Shown here one piece after another: positions 12,393-23,923 of a DNA stretch of 64,000 nt. How positions within the stretch are numbered: position 1 is the first letter of the stretch; each line of letters begins with the position of its first letter. Location: assembly GCA_011799875.1 (NCBI GenBank), contig CM022298.1, forward strand, positions 491,391,180 to 491,455,179, written 5' to 3'. The DNA is from Thinopyrum elongatum (Eukaryota; Streptophyta; Magnoliopsida; Poales; Poaceae). Position numbers and translations under genes: made by a program. The notes under the pieces were generated by a model. The model was not told the DNA's origin, did no database searches, and saw only the letters and a list, made by a program, of their open reading frames with translations.

Positions 12393-12415
12393 CACGCGCG
12401 CACACACACACACAT
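12393..12415. repeat. (CG)n-(CA)n microsatellite
   Basis: A CGCGCG run passing into a CACACACACACACA run. Confidence 0.85.
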
Positions 12416-12782
12416 CATCCCTCTCTTTGATTATATGGATACCTCACGCCGATGATACCTCCACTCTCTTCTCGTGGATCACCCCTCTATATATATGATA
12501 TATCCAGGCCTCTGTTTCACACACATTGCATATGTTACATTTTTTGATTGAAATATCATTGACACATATTCCCTATCTATCTCTCACGCCCCCCCCCCAA
12601 AAACACTCACGAACCCACACACTATATCTCTCTATGTTTGTATCTCTCTCACACAAACCCACGTAGGTGGTGTACATACATGAAGAGAATAGGTGCACGT
12701 ACTCACGCTTCGTGCCCAGCCACACCCGCGCAGGTACACGGTGGAGCTCATTTCTGTACGAAATGGCAACCCACATGCTAAT

Positions 12783-14085
12783 TTGAGCGCGTGTAGCGGT
12801 TGTTTACCTACGGAGGTCATGTACCACGCATGCATGAAACAAAGTTCGACTTGATGCGTTGGCGCATTATTTTTAAATAAAGTTATATCGCTCAATGGCA
12901 CGTACACAGAGTATAAAACAATTTTTACGGAGCAAAAGGTAGTCCGCTCCACTATATACAATGGAGCCTGCCTGCCGGGGTTCGTCTCTCTTCAGAGTAT
13001 CTCACACATGGTGGCGGTGGCCTCTCTCTCTCTCACCGTTGATCACTGATCCGGCCGCATCCCGTCCGCCGGCAAAAAGGGAGGATGTGCATCGTTTCTC
13101 CGTTCGACGGCGCCGAGGCAGCACTTCCCGATCTGCGGTACCCACTGTTCTCTCTGACCAAGCTCCGACGCGGTAGGGCCTACGCCACTTGCTCGCTGCC
13201 GCAGCATGGGCAGATCCCGCCCGCCGCCGCTCTCCTAGTTACATCCCGACGACCCCCAGGTATCCCCTTCGGCCTTGCTCCACTGCCCATCTTCCCACGT
13301 CGCTGCATGTGGAAAATCTTGCATGTGGATCTTCCCTAGTTCTTTGCCCAAAACATAGCTCGTCCGGCGTACTTTCCATATTGCAATCTCGTCCTCACAT
13401 CGTGTTAGATAAACACAACCGTGCTGTTATCTTCCCTTAGGACAAGGAATATGCTTCTTTTTTGTCATCGTATGTGTCATCAACTGTTATTGGCCAGTAA
13501 TTGTTTCCTTTCTACCTCTTTTTTGCAAACAGGGCTATCCATTTCATCTCATTGCTATTGCGACCTTTTGGTGAACTGCACAAATGACTTTTTTCTTAAG
13601 AGTGTTTTGTGCAGTTCTACTAAAATGTCACACGGGCAACGTCTCTACATTTAAGTGCGACTGCACAAAGGGAGATTGGTTTTGCTCTATCCTCCTCATC
13701 CAACTCCGAGCCTAATCTTCTCCAACTATTTGCTTAATCTTCTCCAACTAGTTAGTCTTAAGAGAGACTGCAAAGGTGACCGGCTTCTATTTGTGTGTTT
13801 ATTGTTTCATCAACAGTCCTCTATTATTGTAATCACACTTAATATCTTTGGAACAGGGACGCTCAGCTCTATTTTAGTGGAACTGCACAAAATGATCGAA
13901 ATGTTGCATGCTCCTGACAGCTACTTTTTTCCCAACATGCCTGTTGATTTAGACAGAGCTGGGGGGAGTTGCTGCCAATGAAAGCATGGATCAATTTTAA
14001 TTTAACACCTTGTCACAATTTTGTCTTCAGTTGTGATGTAAATATTTGCTTTGATCTGCTAATCATTGAGATGCATTAGCAAGGA
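12783..14085 (+). other. Tandem transcription-unit-like repeat, copy 1
   Basis: An upstream block (GCGTGTAGCGGTTGTTTACC…, TAAATAAAG, GTATAAAACAATTTTTACGGAG) leads to the TATA box at 12952. The first-exon block includes GATCCGGCCGCATCCCGTCC and ends at a donor at 13260 (CCCCAG|GTATCC). Two acceptors follow: one at 13531-13532 (GCAAACAG|GGCTATCC), one at 13855-13856 (GGAACAG|GGACGCTCAGC). The latter precedes TTAGTGGAACTGCACAAAA, readable as ILVELHK. A 3' block shared with the other copies (TTTGTCTTCAGTTGTGATG, ATCATTGAGATGCATTAGCA) lies at 14010-14083. The first-exon frame from the ATG near 13009 hits a stop after about 12 codons, so this copy is non-coding or a pseudogene. I do not recognise the family. 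Confidence 0.6.
12952..12959 (+). promoter_or_regulatory. TATA box, repeat unit copy 1
   Basis: CTATATAC in CCGCTCCACTATATACAATG. The same CTCCACTATATA context precedes copy 2 and is close in copies 3 and 4. Confidence 0.55.
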
Positions 14086-14288
14086 AGTTAGTTTTTTATT
14101 TTTTCTGAAAGAGCATGGATGGCAAGACACACGAAACAAAAGCAGAAAGCTCATAGCATTGTACAATTTCATGTCGCTGGAAAATTATTTGTATAGCACG
14201 TCAATTATGTAAACAAATGCTGGAAGCTTGATAGCATTGCTAGAAGCCTCTTCAGCATCCGGGTCCATGTGCCATGCACAAAATTATA

Positions 14289-14421
14289 CTCCCTCCGTTC
14301 CTAAATATTTGTCTTTTTAGAAATTTCAAATGGACATATTTTAGAGTGTAGTTTCACTCATTTTGCTTCGTATGTAGTCACTCGTTGAAATCTCTAGAAA
14401 GATAAATATTTAAGAAGGGAG
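14289..14421. mobile_element. Stowaway-type MITE (133 bp)
   Basis: It starts CTCCCTCCGTTCCTAAATAT after a TA and ends ATATTTAAGAAGGGAG, an inverted copy with mutations. The right-hand TA is changed to AC. No coding capacity. It lies just after repeat-unit copy 1. Confidence 0.7.
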
Positions 14422-14552
14422 ACTCAGCCCGGTCGTTGCGTCGCACTAATAGTGAGTAATGAGCAGTCAAATCATAGGCCCCACCTTTCCCACTGTAAGT
14501 GGCTCGGAAGAAGCAACCATCAATACGCTCTTCTTTGAATCAGCTCATACTA
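14422..14552. other. Spacer between two MITEs
   Basis: A short unannotated stretch with a phrase (GGAAGAAGCAACCATCA, about 14506-14521) that recurs at about 16930-16946 and, in altered form, at 17872-17888, upstream of other copies of the tandem unit. Confidence 0.4.
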
Positions 14553-14888
14553 CTCCCTCCGTCACTGTTTATAGAGCGTGCTTCAACAATCTCTGGGACC
14601 AAGGCGACTAGCGATCGGCCTGAAAATAGCATTTGTAGTTATAGCACGGCGTCTATTACTAGAGGAAATAATGCGTACACACATGCATGCAGTGCTTCCA
14701 CCCCGGGTACACACATGCATGCACTTACTCCACTCCGCGTACACATCTACATCGAGAGAAAATTGTGGACTTGATTGCGGTTACCACGCCCTAATTAATT
14801 GAGCATTAAACCAAACACGTCTAAAAATCTCTCTGGTGGTGGAAATGCATGAGAATGAAGCGCGCCTTGTAAACTGTGACGGAGGGAG
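14553..14888. mobile_element. Stowaway/Mariner-type MITE (336 bp)
   Basis: The left end CTCCCTCCGTCACTGTTTAT and the right end, read on the minus strand as CTCCCTCCGTCACAGTTTAC, form a terminal inverted repeat of about 30 bases. A further inverted TACTAC/GTAGTA flank surrounds it. The left TA is present; on the right, three extra bases (GAG) separate the end from TA. Two copies of GTACACACATGCATGCA (14690-14725 region) lie inside. Confidence 0.72.
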
Positions 14889-15183
14889 GAGTAGTATGAA
14901 GGTGCAAAACCAAGTACGCGTATGGCCAGTCGGTCAACGCACTTCCTCTTGGCATATCACTAACATGTGGGACCGGAGTGTGAGCAAACCGATCTCAATT
15001 GACGGCAAAATGGCCAACCCGTCGTTCCTTGAGAGAGACGAGGAGCGAGAACACACAGACGGGCTCGCACGGAGGCCAAGATATATTCGAGCATGGTTGA
15101 TCGATATCATCATTACATGTTTGATGTTTTTTAATAGTACTATTGGGCTGCCGTTTTCCGCACTTCACCCGAATAAATGTGTA
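14889..15183. other. Unassigned spacer
   Basis: Sequence between a MITE and the duplicated block. The open frame at 14836-15204 spans the MITE end and has no recognisable domain, so I do not call it a gene. Confidence 0.4.
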
Positions 15184-15556
15184 CTTTATCAGATATTAAA
15201 ATAAAATAAGAGTACAGATGCTCCACCATGCGGTTCCTAGTACCTGTATACTAGTAGTAGTACTACTCGTACTACTAAACCTTGCGCTTGGCTCTTCGCC
15301 TCTTCGTGAAGTCGAATAATGATGGTACTATAGTGTATGCCTCTGGAAATCTGACACCGAATGAACTGCTGCACGTCCACCACCTGGGCGAGGGTAGGTT
15401 GCATTAGTCAAAAGCTTCTCGTTGTCCTGTGAGCCACCAGGCATAAGCGAGCTTCACCTTGTCCTGCAAGCTTCTCCTCGTTCTGCGAGTTGACGGGACA
15501 CACCAAAAAGTAGTGCTAGTCCATACTCCATCCTTTCCGGTTAATATGGCTTAATC
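15184..15556. repeat. Direct duplication, copy A
   Basis: About 370 bases that recur at 15921-16287. Shared words include AAATAAAATAAGAGT.CAGATG, ATCTGACACCGAAT.AACTG, GCATTAGTCAAAAG and GTTAATATGGCTTAAT. Copies differ by scattered substitutions and small indels around a TAGTAGTAC run. No protein is recognised. Confidence 0.8.
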
Positions 15557-15900
15557 TTTTTTGCGGGTAAATGAGAGAGCTTTATTCATATATAAGCATT
15601 CTTAGGATGATCAGCCAAGAGACTAGTCACTAGGAAGCGAGGTACCCCGCAAAAAAAGAAGAAGGAAGCGAGGTGTTTCATCAAGCCAGCTCTCGGTCAC
15701 ATTCAAAGTGCAGCAAGCACAGTTCGCAGAAAGATGCGCCGCAAGGTTTGCTGACCTGTTTACATGCTGAATAACAAAAAAAGAGAAAATATTATAGAGC
15801 GCTCCTATTTCTAACAGGATAGGAGCCAAAATTAAGCGAGAATTGTGGCGAGTCTTCCATGCAATCAACTTCCATTATCACATGCGAGAACCCTCAAAGA
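15557..15900 (-). pseudogene. LINE-type / RVT_3 RNase H-like C-terminal fragment
   Basis: The minus-strand frame 15623-15868 reads …LEIGALYNIFSFFVIQHVNRSANLAAHLSA…WLDETPRFL. This is the typical end of the plant RNase H-like domain (hydrophobic strand, HV-R-N--AH-LA, W-D--P) found in LINEs and their host-derived relatives. Downstream on the minus strand there is an AATAAAG signal followed by a short A-rich end at the junction with the duplicated block (CTTTTTTGCGGG on plus). That is consistent with 5'-truncated insertion by reverse transcription immediately after copy A. Only the last 80 or so residues survive. Confidence 0.65.
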
Positions 15901-15920
15901 GAACCAAATGTGTTGAAGAT

Positions 15921-16287
15921 TGCTTTATCATAGATTGAAATAAAATAAGAGTGCAGATGCTTCACCATCCGGTTCCTAGTAGTACATACCTGTATAGTAG
16001 TACTAGTAGTAAACTTTGCACTTGGCTGTTCACCTCTTCGGGAAGTCGAACAATAATGGTACTAGTACAGTGTATGCTTCTGGCAATCTGACACCGAATT
16101 AACTGTTGCACGTCCACCGCCTGAGTGAGCGAGAGCTTGCATTAGTCAAAAGTTTCTCCTTGTCCTGTGAGCCACCGCGCACAAGCTTCTCCCGTCCTGC
16201 AAGCTTCTCCTCGCTCGGCAAGTTGACGGGACACAGCAAAGTAATGCTAGTCCATACTGCCTCCTTTTTGGTTAATATGGCTTAATT
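15921..16287. repeat. Direct duplication, copy B
   Basis: Partner of 15184-15556 in the same orientation, about 740 bases away. The LINE-like fragment lies between the two copies. Confidence 0.8.
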
Positions 16288-16959
16288 TGAAACGAGATAA
16301 ATACACTGTCTGTCACTATATATTTGTAAAAATACAGTCAGTGGACTTCATAATACGCTCATTGCGCTCAATATACATTTTTTGGTGTTTATACAGTCAC
16401 TAGCTCACCCTGGCTGAGTATGTGTGTGCATGCACATGTAGGTTGAGCACCTGAGCATGACCGTGTGTGTTCCGTTGTGTGCTCGGACATGCATGCATTA
16501 GGCCGTCGCACACATTTTTGCGTCCATGTGTACGTGTGACTGTTGCATGCATGCACAAGGTTGTAGTCCCTCACATCTCACATGTTCATAAGTCAATGCT
16601 TTGTCAAAACGTTGCATGCAAGATTTAATCATTCGTTGTTCACGCATGCATTCCCGATATTAATACGTTGGTAAAGACAATTTCTTGAGGAAAACAAGCC
16701 CATGAATTGAGTACAAAGGGGACCAATAAGCCAGGACGGAGGGAGTACTAGTAGTGAACCGTAAGGAGGGAGTACTATGTAACAACGTGCAGTAACAAAA
16801 TTCCTCTATGCGCATCCTGTATACGTGTCATGCAAGAAAATAGAGATAAGTACAAGTGAGACTCAGGAACGGTCATACACGTAGGGGGAGTACGTGTAGG
16901 GGCCACTCAGGAGCAGTCAAATCACACAGTAAGTTAGTCGGAAGAAGCAACCATCATTT
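16288..16959. other. Spacer with TGCATG-rich segment and MITE ends
   Basis: Between 16425 and 16640 the words TGCATGCA and GTGTGTG recur on both strands. At 16735-16780 there are two truncated Stowaway ends (GGACGGAGGGAGTACT and AAGGAGGGAGTACT). No gene seen. Confidence 0.5.
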
Positions 16960-17705
16960 CACTCTTCAATGACACGTACGCAATATAAAATGGTTGATAT
17001 GGAGAGAAAAAGAAAACCGCTCCACTATATATACACTAGCAGGAGCCTAAGCTACAAGTCTGCTTGCTTGGGTTGCTCTCTTCACAAGCATAGAACGACG
17101 GTGGCCACACCGCTGGTCACAGATCCGACCTGATCCCGCCGCTGGGGGAAGGGGACGATGTTCTGCATACACGCTGTCGACAGCGGCGAGGGAGAAAACC
17201 CACTATCGGTGCGTCCCGATAGGGGGTCCCCACGGTATGGGTTGATGACGCCTCCCAACCGCCCTTCTAGCTACACCCCGACGTGCCAGGTACAACTTCC
17301 TTTTGGAGTCGGCTTGCTTCACTGCCACAGCTCCCCACAGAGCTCCATCTCCATGTGGATCTTTCTCTACTTCTACCGGCTTCTATTTGTGATGAGTTTA
17401 TGTCTCATGAACTAGTGCCACTACTATTATTCTAATCACACTTCTTCAATATCTTTGCCAACAGGGATGCTCAGCTCAATTTTAGTGGAACTGCACAAAA
17501 GCATCGTATGATCCGAGGGTGCGAGGCTTCTTTCCTTCTTCAGGTTCTACCTTGCCAGGAAATTAAATCATGTTTAGGGTTTAGGGTTTACGGCGTAGAG
17601 ACCCCATGAGTATTTTTTTGTACACACTCTCACAACTTCTGTCTTTAGTTGTGAAGTAAATATTGGCTATGATCTATGAATCATTGAGATGCATGAGCAA
17701 TGCGT
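16960..17705 (+). other. Tandem transcription-unit-like repeat, copy 2
   Basis: Shortest copy. An upstream block (ACACGTACGCAATATAAAAT, GGAGAGAAAAAGAAAACCGC) leads to the TATA box at 17025. The first-exon block contains GGTCACAGATCCGACC and ends at the donor at 17290 (GTGCCAG|GTACAAC). A compact intron follows with acceptor 17463-17464 (TTTGCCAACAG|GGATGCTCAGC), then ATTTTAGTGGAACTGCACAA. The conserved 3' block (CTGTCTTTAGTTGTGAAG, ATCATTGAGATGCATGAGCA) is at 17637-17701. Frames in exon 1 are interrupted (GATCCGACCTGA), so it does not look protein-coding across its length. Confidence 0.6.
17025..17034 (+). promoter_or_regulatory. TATA box, repeat unit copy 2
   Basis: CTATATATAC within GCTCCACTATATATACACT, matching the copy 1 promoter. 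Confidence 0.6.
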
Positions 17706-18839
17706 GTTAGTTTTCCTTTGTATTTGATGGAATGTTGTAACGGGGCAACCTTGGAGTCAGGATACATACATGAAACAAAATCATAAAGCTTCGTACTCCC
17801 TCCGGTCCTTTTTTGTGTGCGTATAAGGCTACTCTCTCTCTCTCTCTCATGCAGTACAGTATTCTTGGACGGAAGAAGCAAACCATCACTCTATCTCTCT
17901 CATGCAGTACAGTATTCTTTTGGAAACCAACATTTCATTTCGTTGGATCGCGCCATCGAGCAAAACCAATGTTTTAATCACGTCTGTCGCGTTCGTGTCT
18001 CACCCTCCTCCACGGCTCCACCCCACACGGTCGCTCGGCATGCCACTCACAGCAAACCAAGTATACAATAACTTTCCCGCCTGCTTGTCGATGGATCGCG
18101 CCATGGAGTACTAGCACTACTGGAAGAGATTGACGAGGAGGGGGAGGACAGCTAGTTGTAGCACGGACTCCCAAGAACTTTTTACATGCATGTTGTGGCC
18201 GGCCGTGGCGACCTTTGAACGTGGAGCAGTCGCGTGCACCGGGAAGCGGCGCGGGCGGCGCTCTCTCGGCCGGCGCGCCGCTTCAATGCCGGCGCCAGTG
18301 AGAGGTCACGTCCACTCTGGCCGGGCATGAATGCGGCACTGACCGTTTCGGGGGGGAAGCACACGCGGGTGATGAAGAGGGTTCGGGTTGGCCAGGGCGG
18401 TCAAGAGCGGACGTGGCAGTGGTCCGGACGCTCGCAAATAAGAGATGTTGTACGTAAATATTTCTGCGTATATAATTAATAACGTAAATAACGTGCCAGT
18501 TGGACAAATATGATTGGAGATGGAGATGGAGATGGAATTTTATGTAAACACGGATATGCATGTATATGTCTATGTGTGTGTGCGCGATGACTCTCGCGAC
18601 TACAAGTACACACAATCGATGTCTCGTTCTCCCTACACACACACACAAACTTAGTACCGCCTCATTTTGTTCCTAGAATAGGAATATCATAGGAGTGGGA
18701 AACAATATGAAGTGAGATAAATGGAGTACGACGTACAAGAAGAAATGTACACGCACTCACTCTGCCTCCGAGATACCCGCGAGTACACAATGGAGCGTAT
18801 TTATACACGAAGAGGCAGCTTACATACGTAATAATTTGA
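17706..18839. other. Spacer between copies 2 and 3
   Basis: It contains a Stowaway-like end at 17796, a CT microsatellite (17831-17849), and a 25-base word (ending CAGTACAGTATTCTT) repeated at 17841-17866 and 17895-17919. It also holds a GC-rich stretch (18180-18430) whose short frames on both strands look fortuitous. No gene supported. Confidence 0.45.
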
Positions 18840-20450
18840 CCCTTTAATTTGTTTACTTAATAATGGAGGGTCGGGGACCACACGTGAGCGATACAAACTG
18901 TGACCTGGAAGCGGGGGCGTGTTTTTGCTCGAGTTTTCTTTCTTGGTACATTAAAAAAAGATTTGTCTGCCAGTTTTCATTTCTTTTTTCCGGGAACGCG
19001 TGTATTCTATTTAAAACCACTGCTATGGAGAGATTTTTTTACTCCATTGTATATATAGCCTCTTGTTTGATAGGGTTTCTCGCGTCTCGCTCTCTCACCC
19101 ACTCGATATCTAAACAAGATGACAGTGTCCACTCTATCTCTCTCCTCACCAGTGGTCACAGATCCGGCCGAATCCCGTCCACTGCTGGAGGTGAGGAGGT
19201 GCAGCGTTGACGTTGTCGCCGTCGGCTATGGAGGAAGCCAATGCGCACCGTCCTCTCTGAGCCGGCAATGGTGCGGACGAAGGTCCTCCGCACCCTTGTT
19301 CGCTGCCGTCGTGTGGGCAAATCCCGCCCGCCCGCCTAAGCGACATCTCGCCCACCTGAGGTATAACTTCTTTTGGATTTCATGCTTCATTGTACTAGTC
19401 CAGCTCCCCAGGTCACTGCATGCGGGTTCTCTTCTATGCCACTGCTCCCCAGCTCCCCATGTATAGTAGCTAGGGTTCGTCGCCTGGTCCAACATCACCT
19501 ATTTTTTACTATTATAGAGGAAAGGCCACTCGAAAAGTTGTCCTGGTTTATGCCTCGGTGGAGGTATACATGTTTTTTCGACAAAAAGTACATGGTGGTT
19601 GTGCGGTCATTGTCCATATGCTCCTATTGCTACTGCTAATCTAATACTATCACAGATTAAATGAAGCAATGCCCATGGTAAAGTGACGTCCCTTTTAAGT
19701 AATGCTGATGTCAATCCAGAGGCGTCGATAAATTCTTCTGTACTGCTTTTTTTTCTCGGGTATCCTGGTTTAGTTCCCATCAAGATAACCATGATGCTTC
19801 TGTTTGTTGGTGTACTTTTCATTAATTCTTATTGACAATTGAGATGTCACTGTTAATCTTGTACCACTGCCAAAACAAAGTAACAACACTATGTCCCTTT
19901 TTTATATTTTTGCAAAACAGTGATGCAAATCTCCATACCCGGGCATGTCTTCCTCAATTTTAGTGGAACTGCACAAAAATGGATGGCCATTGTTGTTCCG
20001 CCTCACTGTCCTCTGCCACGTGGTTCTTCCTTCCTTGAGCTTGATTATCAAGAAGAAACAGACCACAGTGAGGATTTGTCGAACTTCATTGGTGCCTCAC
20101 CCAAACTTGATGCCAAATGGATGATGCATCACCATGATGACCTATCGATGCTCATGGTTGCGTCTCATGGTTGCATCGGCTGGTGAAGCTGATCGATTTT
20201 TGATGAAAAACAAGCTGTCTTCCATCAGTGCTCTTTGCTTGTTACCCACAAAGATGATATCCTTCATCAGTTCACCTTGGTTGCGTTGGAGACGCAGTCG
20301 TCTTTCACGTTGGTGCAATTTTATCACACAATTGAATGTTTCCTCGAAGAAGCATCGATGTTGGTACTAAGAGCATAAGTTTTGTATTGATTTCTAAGCC
20401 TTCTCACAACTTTGTCTTCAGCTCCCTTGTAATTTTATTTGTCTAGCTAT
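18840..20450 (+). other. Tandem transcription-unit-like repeat, copy 3
   Basis: Upstream words shared with copies 1 and 4 (TTTACTTAATAATGGAGGGT, CACACGTGAGCG, TGGTACATTAAA) precede the TATA box at 19050. This copy has the longest first-exon frame: ATG at 19119 to the donor at 19360 (CACCTGAG|GTATAAC), 80 or so codons with TDPAESRPLLEVRRCSVD. The acceptor at 19919-19920 (TTTTTGCAAAACAG) is followed by CCTCAATTTTAGTGGAACTG. A weak version of the shared 3' block (TTTGTCTTCAGC) lies at 20411. The frame is not kept in the other copies, so coding status is open. Confidence 0.58.
19050..19058 (+). promoter_or_regulatory. TATA box, repeat unit copy 3
   Basis: TATATATAG after GGAGAGATTTTTTTACTCCA, in the same relative position as in the other copies. 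Confidence 0.55.
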
Positions 20451-20515
20451 TAACTAAATATGTGGTCAGACTTCGATTAAAAATATGGTGTGGACTAAAA
20501 ACCCGGATGGACGTA

Positions 20516-20610
20516 GTACCCCTCCATTTTTATTTACTCTGCATATTAGATTTGACTGTAGTCAAACTTTGTAAAGTTTGACCAAGTTTATGCCAAACAC
20601 AACAAACCAT
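20516..20610. mobile_element. Truncated Stowaway-type MITE
   Basis: CCCTCCATTTTTATTTACTC followed by TAGTCAAACTTTGTAAAGTT resembles one half of the Stowaway at 42018-42274; the other terminus is missing. Confidence 0.5.
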
Positions 20611-20902
20611 AATTATTGAGAGAGGGCAAACTGTACATACTCTCAAACCATTCCGATAATTGAAATTAAAATTCTTTATTTGTACACACTCTCACACCTT
20701 TCCGATAATTTGGCGCGTGTGTGGTTGTTCACTTAACGGAGGGTAGTGTACCGCACGTGAAGGACAGGAAGTGCGACAAGGACGCGTGGATCGTTAGTTG
20801 ATCGTAAGTAGTTTTCTTCACTGGTACGTTAAATAAAGAGTTTCATTTCGTACTTACAGAATTTAAAATGATTTTTATGGAGAGAAAAAGAAAACCACCC
20901 CA

Positions 20903-20911
20903 CTATATATT
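20903..20911 (+). promoter_or_regulatory. TATA box, repeat unit copy 4
   Basis: CTATATATT after AAAACCACCCCA, in the same context as copies 1 and 2. Confidence 0.5.
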
Positions 20912-22403
20912 AGTAGTATACACAAGTACTATATAAGTAGTACTATATAAGCTGGAGCCTCAGCGCTTGTTCGCTAGGGTTTGCACTCTCCACACTCTCG
21001 CCGCACTACACACATATATATACACACTGGAGGCTCAGCGTTCGTTTGCTAGGGTTTGCTATATTCATAGTCTCTCACCCTCTTCACCAGATCTAAACAA
21101 GTCTGCGTTGGCCTCTGTCTCTCTCTCCCCCCTCACAGCTGGTGAAGGAGCTATCCGGATCCCATCGCCTCGGGAAGGGGAGGAGGTGCATCGTTCACTT
21201 TGTCGCCTTCGGTGAGGGAGGCAATCCACTGCCAGCTGCGATGTTCTCTTTCACCCAGCGCCTGTGCGGGAGGGCCACCGACCCCTTCTTCCTCGCTGCC
21301 ATACATAGTGTGGGCAGATCCGGCCTCCCGCCGCATGCCTAGCCACATCCCGACGACCCTAAGGTATAACTTTCTTTGAAACCATCATTGCTCTAGCTGC
21401 ATGCGGATCTTTTTCGATTCTGTAGTCGAATCTAGGTCTTGGTTCAAAGAGGAAAGAAGGGTGGGGTGGGGTGGAGCATGAATCTAGGACGTGGTTCAAT
21501 GAGGAAAGGAGGGAGGGAAAGTAGTATAGACTGGCTATCCAGCCGCTTTGTTGGTCGAAAAGGGAAAAAGGGGGTAACCCAGTACACACATCTTTAAGGA
21601 ACCGATCTCTTTGTTGAAAAAGGAAAGAAACTGGTGGGTCGAGTAGTTTTCGTAGGACTAGATTTGCTTCCCTCACATAGGAAAAAGGTTCAAAGAGCAC
21701 AAATGTGGGACCAACGCAGATATGCTACTTGGCAACATACTCTGCATCACCCATTTATACGTGTGGACGCACATGGTGCTGGCATGTCCCATGTCCCATA
21801 CAACTATTTTGCTGTTGTTAATCTAAGAATGCCGCTGGAAAATTGAAGCAATGCCACTGTTAAAAGTAAATTGCATTTTTAACAAATGTTGTTTTAAGAG
21901 AATGTCTGTTAATATGAATCAATGCAACCGTTTTAGAAATGCTATTGTCCTACTTTGTTTTCCATCAAGATAAGTTAGATGCTTCTTTTTGTCACCGTAT
22001 GTTTCATCCACCTTTATTGGCCAGTAATTGTTTCCTTTTTTGCCTCTGTTAAAACAGGGATATCTATTCAACTTGTTGCTATAGCGAACTTAAATGTCAC
22101 ACAGGCGACTTTGCTTGATTTAGTTGAACTACACAAAACGAGATTGGATTTCCTATTCATGTTGGCAGATTCGTAGGTGATCTTGTCTGCGTCATGAAAG
22201 GATAGTACCTGCCTTCATCCACATGATCGTGCAGTGTGCTTTGAGATGTTGTGCTACTTGTATTGGTACTGTTTTAAATAATTGTTGAATTGAAGCTATT
22301 GAATTGCTGTCTTTCCCCATTAAGTGAACAAAAATGGGACCAACCCATACATGATGCTTGTTGCTTTGTTAGAACAAACTTTGCATCACCCCCTTTATAA
22401 GTA

Positions 22404-22484
22404 CTCCATCCGTCCCATAATGTAAGACGTTTTTTGACACTACTCTAGTGTCAAAAAGCGTCTTACATTATGGGACGGAGGGAG
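22404..22484. mobile_element. Stowaway MITE, near-perfect 81-bp hairpin
   Basis: CTCCATCCGTCCCATAATGT at the left is the inverted complement of ACATTATGGGACGGAGGGAG at the right, and the arms meet near 22444. A TA target duplication flanks it at 22402-22403 and 22485-22486. It lies in the body of repeat-unit copy 4, in what would be an intron. Confidence 0.92.
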
Positions 22485-23740
22485 TAGATGGAAGCACATG
22501 GTGTTGTTGCGCCCACTCTCCCTTTGAACTGTTTATGATTTTTGTTAATCTAATGTCGCTGGTAAAATTAAGCAATGCCACTCTCAGAATTAACTACTGA
22601 ATCTTAGTTCAAAACTGCAACACTTGTTAGGGATCGGTGGGAGTACCATTTCTGTTAGGGATCGGCCGGAGTACATGTTTAAGAAATGTATTGTTGAGAT
22701 AATGTCTCTGTTATTATATATCAGTTACGGTGTTTTACAAATGGTACTATCCTGCTTTGTAGTTTTTCTACATGTTTAACCAAGGTATTGTTAAGATAAT
22801 GTCTCTGTTAATATGAATCAGTCGCATTGTTTCAGGAATGGTACTTTTCTGCTTTGTCATTTTTATTCATGTTGAAACAAGGCATTGTTAAGATAATGTC
22901 TCAGTTAATATGAATGAATCACACTGTTTGAGAATTGCTACTCTCCTGCTTTGTTTCCCATTAAGATAAGGTAGATGTTTTTTCTTCTGGGAGTATAAGT
23001 CATTAACCGTTATTTCTCAGTAATTGTTTCCCTTATACCTATTGTTGCATACAGGGATATCAAAACTTCTACTCGGTTCTATTTCGACTTTGATTTTAGT
23101 TGAACTACACAAAAGGAGCCAATGTGTTTAAGGCAAACTATTGCATTATTGGGCCCAGTTGGTCTTTCCACTTTGCAGAAAGAAGCAGTCACTGTTTGCG
23201 CTACATTACACAAGGAATGATCGAGAAGCTTTACAGATTATTAGTAGATGCTGGTGACATGACTAGTCTGTAGAGAGCATAGGCAACTCAACAACACGTG
23301 GAGTGTAAAATTCACTCCACAAGGAAAGGTATGACCAAGTCAGTTGCCGACGCAGCTGTAACAAACGAGGTCAGTATCAGCCTTCATCCACATGATTGTG
23401 CTTTGTTATGTTGTGCTACTTATATTGTTGTATTGTTTTGATTAAATGTTTAATTCAAGCTATTGTATTGCTATCTTTTCCTGTTAAGATAATGAAGATG
23501 ATTATAGTTGTAAGCGTATGTTTAATCAACTAGTAATATATTCATCACGCTTTTTCTGTATTTATGCAGATAGGGATGCTCAGCTTGATTTTAGTGGAAC
23601 TGCACAAAATGTTCAGATGGTTCGTGTCCTCCATAATACTTCATCATGCACAATACATCGAATGGTTCTCTAATCATTCGTCGTCACCTTGAGCCACCGG
23701 ACTATCTACTTGAATGGAGCTGCCAACATGTTCAATGCCT

Positions 23741-23877
23741 TGCAACATATAAATACGAAATCCACCATGCTACACAAGACATTGTTTGATTTCAGTGGAA
23801 CTGCACAAAAAGATACGCTGGTTAATCCGGCTCCATGTGCCCTTTCAATGTGCAAACTGATGACAAACCATGCCCGT
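23741..23877. repeat. 137-bp direct repeat, copy A
   Basis: Matches 24221-24357 with about five mismatches by eye. Contains CATATAAATACGAAATCCAC, the ACTGCACAAAA module and CTCCATGTGCC.TTTCAATG. A related GAATGGAGCT.CCAAC phrase occurs both just before it (23712) and just after it (23879). Confidence 0.88.
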
Positions 23878-23923
23878 CTGAATGGAGCTACCAACGTCTT
23901 CAAGGCAGAAGAATTCCCACAAG

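Larger units (their letters stand above)
11561..12780. other. Gene-free pyrimidine-rich region
   Basis: CT/CCTC-rich sequence, with repeated CTCTCTC, CGATCGAT and CACACA words and stops in all frames. No gene, MITE or promoter could be supported. Confidence 0.6.

Noticed and set aside
14836..15204. 122-codon frame as a small gene
   Set aside because: It begins inside a MITE and runs out of it; no recognisable domain.
18180..18480. GC-rich short frames on both strands as a host gene
   Set aside because: Frames overlap on both strands, no domain or splice pattern, and lie in spacer between tandem units.
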